Origin: Verrucomicrobia bacterium UBA3761
GTDB taxonomy: Bacteria; Verrucomicrobiota; Kiritimatiellia; RFP12; UBA1067
Reading direction: 5' to 3'
Length of the DNA stretch: 12,201 nucleotides
Assembly: GCA_002371135.1 (NCBI GenBank)
Contig: DFGB01000001.1
Location: 155,871 to 168,071, forward strand
Shown here: positions 1-6,227 of the stretch, one piece after another
How positions within the stretch are numbered: position 1 is the first letter of the stretch
Layout of the letters: each line of letters opens with the position of its first letter
The notes under the pieces: model-generated
Database searches by the model: none
What the model saw: only the letters and a program-made list of their open reading frames with translations
Told to the model about the DNA's origin: nothing
Translations under genes and position numbers: made by a program

Positions 1-200
1 GAGGCGCGGCTTTAGCCGCGCCACGGGAGGGCCGCGCTTCCGCGCGGCCGAAGTAGGGGACAGGGCCGCGCCTCCTTGACGTTAGGGCTGGCGCTAGGGC
101 TGGCGATAGGGCGTGGCGCGGCTAAAGCCGCGCCTCCTTGACGTTAGGTTTGGCGCTAGGTTTGGCGATAGGGTGGGAAGCGCGGCCCTCCCGTGCGGCC
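1..200. repeat. Cluster of GC-rich REP-like palindromes
   Basis: Gene-free stretch with two palindrome subtypes. Subtype i has 9-bp arms GGCGCGGCT/AGCCGCGCC around a 2-nt centre (3-22 and, inverted, 115-134). Subtype ii has 8-bp arms GGCCGCGC/GCGCGGCC around TTCC (30-49), with a degenerate half near 180-200. The same palindromes return at 7281-7300, 8983-9002, 9030-9047 and 9086-9103. Arms are nearly invariant while centres vary, as expected of REP/RAYT-type or MITE-type elements. No transposase is visible in the window, so mobility is inferred. Bases 1-15 read as E-A-R-L-stop, so the end of an upstream gene could lie here. Confidence 0.85.
65..173. repeat. 47-bp direct repeat pair with internal 12-bp subrepeats
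   Basis: Copies at 65-111 and 127-173 differ at four positions. Each begins GCCGCGCCTCCTTGACGTTA and continues with 12-bp subrepeats of form TAGGnnTGGCGc/a. In the first copy nn is GC in both subrepeats; in the second copy it is TT in both. A diverged copy follows the palindrome at 9097-9130, and an inverted partial copy lies at 9013-9035. Confidence 0.8.
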
Positions 201-201
201 C

Positions 202-222
202 TTCCCTCTTCCCTCTTCCCTC
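202..222. repeat. Short polypyrimidine tandem repeat (TTCCCTC x3)
   Basis: Three exact 7-bp units at 202-208, 209-215 and 216-222, lying between the palindrome cluster and the AT-rich segment (230-245) upstream of the first promoter. Function unknown; it may simply be low-complexity spacer. Confidence 0.6.
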
Positions 223-251
223 CTTTGCCGAAAATTATATATGCTTGTTGC

Positions 252-279
252 TTGGAAATTCCTGTGCGGATGCTATAAT
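252..279 (+). promoter_or_regulatory. Sigma70-type promoter of the LamG gene
   Basis: The -35 candidate TTGGAA (252-257) and a perfect -10 TATAAT (274-279) are separated by 16 nt. The -10 is extended by TG at 271-272 (TGCTATAAT). An AT-rich UP-like stretch (about 230-245) precedes it. The predicted transcription start is near 286, giving a leader of roughly 45 nt before the ATG at 329. Confidence 0.7.
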
Positions 280-328
280 TTCTCGTGTGCGGGGAGGTGT
301 CTCGCCGCGACAAAGGAGCTAGACTACG

Positions 329-3300
329 ATGAAAGCATTATCGAAAGCAGTTGGCGCTTTGTGCGCCGTGTTCGCTCTTGCGTTGTCCGCTTTGGCGGCG
401 GGAACATATACGTGGACGGCCGACGGAAACGCAATCGGTTCGGCCGCCTATGTAAAGATATTCGACGACGTCGGCGCGTTCACAGGCCGCCTCCGCCTCG
501 TCGGCTTCTCGACTGCCGAAGGCGATTACACCGTGACCTCCAACAGGCTTCATGAAGCAACGAGCACGCAAAGCGCCATCGGCGCGCTCCCAGCCGGCTC
601 TTATGTCCATCAGATGTCGGCGGGTGCGCGTTTCGACGGCACCACGACGAAGTCAATCCGCGTCCAGCTCGCCCAGCCCGCAGGATCTAATGCACTCTAC
701 GCCCGAATCACTGCAATTGCCACGGCTACGGGTGATCATATGAAAAAGCCCGATTTGCGCGTCGCCATAAAAGACGACAAGACTGTCGCAGGCACGATTT
801 TGGAGTCCGCCGCCGATCTTGCCGCGAACGCCGTCACGAAAATCGTGGTGGGCGTCGCAAACGATACGATTGCATACTGGCCGTTCGGCGAAAACGGCTT
901 CAGCGATGTTTCGGGCAATAGGCACAATCTCGAGGGCGTAAATGTCACGGAAAGCGATGCGGCGTACATGTCCCTGAACGACGGCCGCACTGATCAGTAC
1001 TTGAAGACGGCCTCCGCTCTCGACCTCTCCGCGGAAAACGCTGTCACCTTCGAGTGCTGGTGCAGACAGACGGCGCACCCTGCCAGCACCTACAATATCG
1101 TCTTTGCTTCGGAAACTCCTGCGGACGGCACCGGCGGATTTGTCCTCTACAACGCCGGGCAGTATCAGGCGCAGATGCGTGTGGCATCGAACGGGTGGCA
1201 GCTTGATTATACGCCCGACACTAGTTTTGCCGATGGGATGTGGCATCATGTAGCCTATGTGGTGGATCGCACGAGGACAGACCAGTTTTCCTGCCGCCTC
1301 TATATCGACGGGGTGCAGCAGACCGGTACGGGAAGAACTGGAAGCGTCACATACGATATGTCCGTACCCGCTCTCTTCAACAGCCTGTTCATGATTGGCG
1401 GTGGCGCGGCGTATTCGGCGGCCGGAAGCAACTACTACCGCGGCTACATCGACGACGTGCGCATCAGCCGCGGCGTGGTTGCGCCCGAAGACTTTCTCAA
1501 ATATCCGACAGTCGGCAAAAAGATGCGCGCGGATGACGGCAAACTGCCCGTCGTCGCCTACTGGCCCTTCGGCGGCAAGCGTGGCAGGGATGCCACCGGC
1601 AACGGCTTCGATCTTACGATGTCCGAAAGTGTTCCAATGGTTTCCGGTACGCCCAAGGTTGATTATGGCGTCAAAAATTCATGGAATGGGGACTTCAAGT
1701 GCGCAAACCTTCCGTTCTCGGTTTTTTCCAAGGCCGGTGTGACGATTGAGTTCTTTGCAAGAACTAGTTCGGGCGATACTGCTGCGTCGAATATCCTGAC
1801 GCTTTCGCCCGATAGTTCCTATTACAATCACGCAGGTGCGTTCCGCATCGGGCCACATTCGACCTACGGAGGCACCAAGTCTATGTCGGCGACGGTTTGT
1901 TGCAAGGATAATAATAGCGGATTTGTTGATGCCCACACTACAGAAGCAGAATTTGGCGCTCTCAATGACGACAAGTGGCGGCATTTTGCAGTTGTTTACG
2001 ACCCGTCGAAGGTCGGGAATGGCATTTGGCGGCTCTATGTCGATGGTGTAGAGACATACAACAAAGCCGATGTTGCAGATCAGGGGGCTATCGCGTTTTT
2101 GGATACTGTGTTGTACTTTCAGCGTATAAACTACAATAATTCCATCAGTATGGGATATGTGGGATGGCTCGACGACGTGCGCATCACGGCGGGTGCGCTG
2201 ACGCCTGACCAGTTCCTGGCGAGCCGGTCGAATGGTTCCACGGTCGCTCTGTATCGTTTGGACAAGGAGACGCTCGAAGACCAGTCCGGCAATGGCAATG
2301 ATCTTATTCACATGCGCACTGAGGCGAACGTTGCCGAACCGGTTTTCGGGGATGCAGATTATCCCAATAGCGGGACAGGCCTTGTTTTTACCGGTGTAAA
2401 AGGCACGAAGGAGTGGGTCAAGTCTTCCAGCGCTTTCGATTTCTCAGAATCTAAGATGCTTACAGTCGAAGTCGACTACAACAGCGGGAATCCGACTACA
2501 CTCCAAGAAAATCTTTACGTGATGGCTGCGACAGAACAAGTAGCATCTCGCGGTGGATTTGTCGTGTACCGAACGGGGGATGCCTTGCAGGCGCAGCATA
2601 GGAATACTAATGGGAGTGGCTGGCTAAAGGTATATGCCCAAGCCATGGGGGCGCTAACCGCAAATGGTTATAATCGCGGACGTTATTCGGTCAATGCGCG
2701 GAATTCCAGTAAAATCGATTACAACCTTTGTGTTGACGGGACGTCGAAAGAGAGTAGTGCAAGTACAAATTACGGGGCTTTGGGTTCCCATGTGCTTTGC
2801 TTTGGTCACAGCCCATCATATGGAGGGGATAACGAAACCACACCAAAATATCTAACCGGCAAGATACTGCGCATCGCGATATCCGACGTCGCGCTCGATC
2901 CGGCGGACTACGTGCTGGACAACCTGATCGATCCGGAAACGAAGAGGACGCTCGCGTATTGGAATTTCAAGAACTTCGGCGGGCTGACGGTGCCGAGCGG
3001 CAGCAAAACGAGCGCAGGCGGGTTGTTGCTGAACGGGTCGAATTACGCCACGACGACGAATCTCACGCTTTCGACGCTGACGCAGGCGACGATCGAGTGT
3101 TTCGTGAACTTCGGCGCGACGCCCACCTCGGGAACGATATTCAGTCTCGGCAGTGGCGCGGGGTCGTTCGCGGTCGCGAGCGACGCGAGCGCCGGAACGC
3201 TCTCGGGCACGTTCATCCCCTACGACCATATGGCGGCATCCAACGGCGGCGTTGCCGCGCTCGATCCGCTCGCCGGCAGGAAGGACTGGCACCACGTGGC

Positions 3301-3547
3301 GCTAGTCATCGACCGTACGGCATCCGGCGCCGATGCAGTGAAGTTCTACGTCGACTACGAGCGGGCCATGCCTGCCGGTCGCGCATGGGACAAGGCGGCG
3401 ACGATTCTCGACGGCGCGCTCGCAGTCGGCACCGGCTTCACCGGCCGCATCGACGATCTGCGCGTGAGCGCGGGCGCACTTGAGCCAAGCGAGTTCATGC
3501 ATGAGCGCACCGAGAGCGTGGACGGCATGCTGATCATAGTCAGGTAG
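329..3547 (+). CDS. Secreted multi-LamG-domain protein
   Basis: A 1072-residue exported protein with four concanavalin A-like (LamG/Laminin_G_3) units, a fold usually used for glycan or surface binding. Residues 1-24 form a Sec signal peptide ending ALA-A. Residues 25-180 are a beta-rich region I do not recognise. Units start with a Y-W-P/N-F-type strand and finish with a G-x-I/L-DD-x-R strand: about 181-390, 408-630, 639-860 (degenerate, ends ILRIAISD instead of DDVR) and 873-1060. The WHHVA/WRHFA strands of units 1, 2 and 4 are clear. No sortase, PEP-CTERM or membrane anchor is seen at the C-terminus. The ATG at 329 has AAAGGAG at 312-318. Units 1 and 2 share a 17-nt identical stretch at their DDVRI strand. 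Residues 450-840 are encoded by more AT-rich DNA than the ends. Ligand unknown. Confidence 0.88.
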   Translation: MKALSKAVGALCAVFALALSALAAGTYTWTADGNAIGSAAYVKIFDDVGAFTGRLRLVGFSTAEGDYTVTSNRLHEATSTQSAIGALPAGSYVHQMSAGARFDGTTTKSIRVQLAQPAGSNALYARITAIATATGDHMKKPDLRVAIKDDKTVAGTILESAADLAANAVTKIVVGVANDTIAYWPFGENGFSDVSGNRHNLEGVNVTESDAAYMSLNDGRTDQYLKTASALDLSAENAVTFECWCRQTAHPASTYNIVFASETPADGTGGFVLYNAGQYQAQMRVASNGWQLDYTPDTSFADGMWHHVAYVVDRTRTDQFSCRLYIDGVQQTGTGRTGSVTYDMSVPALFNSLFMIGGGAAYSAAGSNYYRGYIDDVRISRGVVAPEDFLKYPTVGKKMRADDGKLPVVAYWPFGGKRGRDATGNGFDLTMSESVPMVSGTPKVDYGVKNSWNGDFKCANLPFSVFSKAGVTIEFFARTSSGDTAASNILTLSPDSSYYNHAGAFRIGPHSTYGGTKSMSATVCCKDNNSGFVDAHTTEAEFGALNDDKWRHFAVVYDPSKVGNGIWRLYVDGVETYNKADVADQGAIAFLDTVLYFQRINYNNSISMGYVGWLDDVRITAGALTPDQFLASRSNGSTVALYRLDKETLEDQSGNGNDLIHMRTEANVAEPVFGDADYPNSGTGLVFTGVKGTKEWVKSSSAFDFSESKMLTVEVDYNSGNPTTLQENLYVMAATEQVASRGGFVVYRTGDALQAQHRNTNGSGWLKVYAQAMGALTANGYNRGRYSVNARNSSKIDYNLCVDGTSKESSASTNYGALGSHVLCFGHSPSYGGDNETTPKYLTGKILRIAISDVALDPADYVLDNLIDPETKRTLAYWNFKNFGGLTVPSGSKTSAGGLLLNGSNYATTTNLTLSTLTQATIECFVNFGATPTSGTIFSLGSGAGSFAVASDASAGTLSGTFIPYDHMAASNGGVAALDPLAGRKDWHHVALVIDRTASGADAVKFYVDYERAMPAGRAWDKAATILDGALAVGTGFTGRIDDLRVSAGALEPSEFMHERTESVDGMLIIVR

Positions 3548-3560
3548 GCATTCTACGAAT

Positions 3561-3655
3561 TGTCTGATTGTCTGATTAACCTATCCGGATAATCCGGAAT
3601 TTCCGGACGATCCGGAAAAGCGAAATCTGACAATCTGACAATCTAAAAATCTGAT
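3561..3655. repeat. Nested 8-bp/9-bp-period palindromic array
   Basis: Nearly the whole spacer is periodic. TGTCTGAT occurs twice (3561-3568, 3569-3576). TCCGGA then occurs four times at exactly 9-bp steps (3584, 3593, 3602, 3611), followed by AATCTGAn-type units at exactly 8-bp steps (3624, 3632, 3640, 3648). The left TCTGATT block and the right AATCTGAC block are inverted relative to each other (18 of 20 positions complementary), so the array can fold into one long hairpin with TCCGGA palindromes inside. No U-tract follows, so it is not a standard intrinsic terminator. Confidence 0.85.
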
Positions 3656-3665
3656 CTCATTTCAT

Positions 3666-5006
3666 ATGAAGAGGTTGCTGTCTTTGCTGGCGGCGCTCTG
3701 CCTGACGGCGGCGGCGGACGCGGCGTGGGAGCCCGGCGAGCCGGTTACGACATACTGGTTCGGGCCGGGTTTCCCCGGCAGGTACGGCATGCCGCTGACG
3801 GATTTCTGGGCGGAGCAGCTCAGGGACGGCGGCTTCAACACCGTGTGGGCCTCGACGCCAGAGGAATTGGATATCGCCGCGAGGCACGGCCTTCGCGCCA
3901 TCTACAGCATAGATCCGGCGACGGAGTGGGCGAAGGTCGATTTGGACGACCCGGCGCAGAAGGAGGCGCTTGCCGAGCGCATCAACCGCGTGAAGAACCA
4001 TCCCGCCTTGTACGTTTACGGACACTACGACGAGGCGGCGGCCGACTTGTTTGCGTCGCTCGCGAGGGTGAAGGAGTTCATCCATGAACTCGACCCCGAC
4101 CATCCATGCTGGCACAACCTGTTGCCGACCTACGCCAGCCACGCGCAGCTCGGCGTCGGCGGCAAGGAGTCCGAACCGATGAGGATGGGGTTCGGGAGTG
4201 ACAGGATCGCGTCCTACTGGGAGTACGTGCGCCTCTTCTGCGACATCTACCAGCCAGAGTTCATCACCTACGACCACTACCAGTTCAAGACGAACGGCGA
4301 TGCGCGCAACTACTTCCTGAACCTCGGCATAATCCGCCAGAACGCCGCCGCTCGCGGTGTGCCGTTCTGGAACGGCCTCCAGGCCTGCACGTGGACGCCG
4401 GCTCTTCTCGCGTCCCCCCGGTCGCCGCGCATACCGGACGTTGACGAGATGCGCTATCTCGCCCATACGACCGCCGCGTACGGCGCGGACGGGCTCTACT
4501 GGTACGTCTATAGCTGCAAAGACCACTACGGCATGATTGCCGCGACAAACGGCGTCGTCGGCGCGAAGTACGAGGGCGTGAGGGAAATCAACCGCGAGTT
4601 CATCGCATTTTCACGCATCCTCCGCGGCCTTCGCTTCAAGGGCGCATATATGCAGGGCGTACATGCGCCGGGCACCACGCCCTATGGCGACCAGGCGATT
4701 GTCTCGCTTTCGCCGGAAACGCCGTATTCCGAAGTCGCGGAGAATGCCCGCCACGCGGATACGACGCTTGTAACGCGCTTTGCGGACGCCGACGGCCGTC
4801 CCTACCTGATGGTCGTGAACTGCGACTATGCGAAAGCCAGGGTCGTCCATGTCAACGCGCCATCGGCGGCGGAGCGGTTCGATCCCCAGACTGGCACATG
4901 GGTGGCGGCCGGCGATGAGTTCGATCTCGCGCTGCCCCGCGGCGGCGGCGTCCTCCTGCGCCTCTTTACATTCCCATGCACTCTGCGTTCTTCCAAGCCT
5001 CTTTGA
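3666..5006 (+). CDS. Secreted TIM-barrel glycoside hydrolase-like protein
   Basis: A 446-residue exported protein. Residues 1-19 form a Sec signal peptide (MKRLL...ADA-A). The body has the alternating strand/helix pattern of a clan-A type barrel: FNTVWAST near residue 57, then YVYGHYDEA at 116-124, where related barrel enzymes usually show a GDEP-like acid motif; FITYDHYQF at 199-207; FWNGLQACTW at 234-243; and GLYWYVYSC at 276-284. D122/E123, D203 and the Trp-rich strands are candidate site residues. A small C-terminal beta domain ends at GGGVLLRL (near 437). The last dozen residues look encoded by repeat DNA. No Shine-Dalgarno is visible before the ATG at 3666. It lies 118 nt downstream of the LamG gene and could be co-transcribed with it. 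Family assignment is by motif style only; substrate unknown. Confidence 0.72.
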   Translation: MKRLLSLLAALCLTAAADAAWEPGEPVTTYWFGPGFPGRYGMPLTDFWAEQLRDGGFNTVWASTPEELDIAARHGLRAIYSIDPATEWAKVDLDDPAQKEALAERINRVKNHPALYVYGHYDEAAADLFASLARVKEFIHELDPDHPCWHNLLPTYASHAQLGVGGKESEPMRMGFGSDRIASYWEYVRLFCDIYQPEFITYDHYQFKTNGDARNYFLNLGIIRQNAAARGVPFWNGLQACTWTPALLASPRSPRIPDVDEMRYLAHTTAAYGADGLYWYVYSCKDHYGMIAATNGVVGAKYEGVREINREFIAFSRILRGLRFKGAYMQGVHAPGTTPYGDQAIVSLSPETPYSEVAENARHADTTLVTRFADADGRPYLMVVNCDYAKARVVHVNAPSAAERFDPQTGTWVAAGDEFDLALPRGGGVLLRLFTFPCTLRSSKPL

Positions 5007-5018
5007 CTCTGCGATAAA
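4980..5018. repeat. Relic of the CTCTGCG repeat at a gene 3' end
   Basis: ACTCTGCGT (4980-4988) and CTCTGCGATAAA (5007-5018, identical to 9328-9339) match the inverted ends of the MITE-like element at 9162-9358. The glycosidase-like gene's stop codon (5004-5006) falls between the two matches, so its final residues appear to derive from this relic. Confidence 0.45.
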
Positions 5019-5068
5019 CATTGCACTTATTATGTCCACCACAATAAAACAACAACTTTTCAAAACAA

Positions 5069-5109
5069 CATTTTACAAAACAGGCGTTTGATTCCTGATT
5101 TGTAAAATG
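5069..5109. promoter_or_regulatory. Long inverted repeat overlapping a promoter
   Basis: Arms 5069-5084 and 5094-5109 pair over 16 positions with one mismatch (5080/5098) around a 9-nt loop. Outer arms are CATTTTACAAA/TTTGTAAAATG. It follows the glycosidase-like gene but lacks a U-tract. The right arm covers the -35/-10 spacer of the promoter candidate at 5088-5116, so an operator or an RNA-level control hairpin fits at least as well as a terminator. Confidence 0.65.
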
Positions 5110-5116
5110 CTACAAT
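5088..5116 (+). promoter_or_regulatory. Promoter candidate, distal, for the propeller-like gene
   Basis: TTGATT (5088-5093) and TACAAT (5111-5116) with a 17-nt spacer. Expected start near 5123, about 105 nt upstream of the chosen ATG. It overlaps the inverted repeat. Confidence 0.5.
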
Positions 5117-5189
5117 ATGTTTGCTGAAGATGCTTTCATGCCGTTTCCTGAAAGTGCATGGTTATTGTGCCGGAAAATAAGGCATGCGG

Positions 5190-5198
5190 TGTTATAAT
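5190..5198 (+). promoter_or_regulatory. Extended -10 promoter, proximal, for the propeller-like gene
   Basis: TGTTATAAT matches the extended -10 form also seen at the first gene (271-279). No good -35 lies 16-18 nt upstream. The transcript would begin near 5205, leaving a very short leader before the start codon. Confidence 0.5.
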
Positions 5199-5227
5199 TG
5201 GCGGCGGCAAGGGAGGCGATGGAGAAT

Positions 5228-6160
5228 ATGACAACGCGTAAGAGAACAATCAAGACAGCCTTGGCCGCCGCAGTCGCGTGTGCGGCGGGGTGTGCATTGG
5301 CGGACGCCGGAAACTGGAAGACTCCGACCTGGCAGTCGTTCATCACAGAGCCGGGCGCTGTCGCGAAGATCCTTGGCGACACCTGCCCAGGCCACGCGCA
5401 GGGAATGTGCGCGACTTCCAACGCTTTCTTCTTCTCCTTCCACAACCAGGTCGTCAAGACCGACTGGCGCGGACGGTTCTTGAAACGCGTCGAGGCCGTG
5501 CCGCACGGCGGCGACATCTGCCACTGGAACGGCCGCGTATATGTCGGCGCGTGGGAGCCGCCCAAGAAGAAAGGCGAAAAAGGCTGCACCGCCATCCGGG
5601 TGTACGACGCCGAGACGCTGAACCTTGTCAAAGAGCGGCGGATGCCGGAATGGCAGAACGCGGCCGATGGCATTACGTGCCTTGACGGCGTTATAATCCT
5701 CGGCATGGGCATGAAGGACTGGGGCGGCTCGGACGAAGGGCATTCCAACTACTATGGCAAGTTCGACGCCGAAACGCTCGAGCCGATCGGCGATCCGTTC
5801 CTTGTCGATCACGGCGAGGAATCGACATGCGGCGCCCAGAACATCACGACAGACGGCAAGTACATCTACTCCTGCTACTACACGTCCGACGAAGCGGCCG
5901 GGACGCCGAACTTCATCGTCTACGACAAGGACTTCAACGTTGTCGCCAAACACCGTTTCGGCTGGACGCACGGCGTGGACGTCGTCCCCGGCGGGCGCGA
6001 TGGCGCCGTGCGCTTCGCCTGGGCGCTGACGCTCAACAACGACTGGGACAAGTCCTCGCCGCTCGTATCGCAGGTGATCGTCCGTTTCGCCGAGCTCAAA
6101 GACGGCAAGATAGACGACATCTCCAAGTACATCTGGTTCAAGAAGATGAAGGAGCGGTGA
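5228..6160 (+). CDS. Secreted beta-propeller-like protein, function unknown
   Basis: A 310-residue exported protein I do not recognise as a named family. Residues 1 to about 26 form a Sec signal peptide (MTTRKRTIKTAL...ALA-DA). The rest alternates short beta strands with turn motifs: GHAQGM near 55, HGGDICHWNGRVYVG from 93, a VYDAETL blade-like repeat echoed by KFDAETLEPIG and VYDKDFNVV, and HGVDVVPGG from 248. This is the rhythm of a WD/YVTN-like propeller. No catalytic signature is evident. ATG at 5228 and ATG at 5219 are both possible; GGGAGG (5211-5216) is 11 nt and 2 nt away respectively. I prefer 5228 because the signal peptide is most conventional there. It may form an operon with the phosphoesterase fusion 67 nt downstream. 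Confidence 0.75.
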   Translation: MTTRKRTIKTALAAAVACAAGCALADAGNWKTPTWQSFITEPGAVAKILGDTCPGHAQGMCATSNAFFFSFHNQVVKTDWRGRFLKRVEAVPHGGDICHWNGRVYVGAWEPPKKKGEKGCTAIRVYDAETLNLVKERRMPEWQNAADGITCLDGVIILGMGMKDWGGSDEGHSNYYGKFDAETLEPIGDPFLVDHGEESTCGAQNITTDGKYIYSCYYTSDEAAGTPNFIVYDKDFNVVAKHRFGWTHGVDVVPGGRDGAVRFAWALTLNNDWDKSSPLVSQVIVRFAELKDGKIDDISKYIWFKKMKER

Positions 6161-6163
6161 GGC

Positions 6164-6204
6164 CTAGAGGCTCTAGAATCTCTAGAAATTCTAGAGAATC
6201 TAGA
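6164..6204. repeat. CTAGA array with exact 9-bp period
   Basis: CTAGA starts at 6164, 6173, 6182, 6191 and 6200, exactly 9 bp apart, filling most of the 67-nt gap between two genes. The middle is a near-perfect palindrome: arms 6179-6187 and 6189-6197 around 6188 pair without mismatch. No T-run follows, and the next gene starts 24 nt later. Confidence 0.9.
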
Positions 6205-6227
6205 AGAACTGGAAATACCAACTTCCT

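Noticed and set aside
122..322. Small open frames in the first 320 bases on both strands
   Set aside because: They run through REP-like repeats and the promoter, with no ribosome binding site and no recognisable protein.
5198..5227. TTG start at 5198 for the propeller-like gene
   Set aside because: It overlaps the TATAAT element and adds residues in front of an otherwise normal signal peptide.
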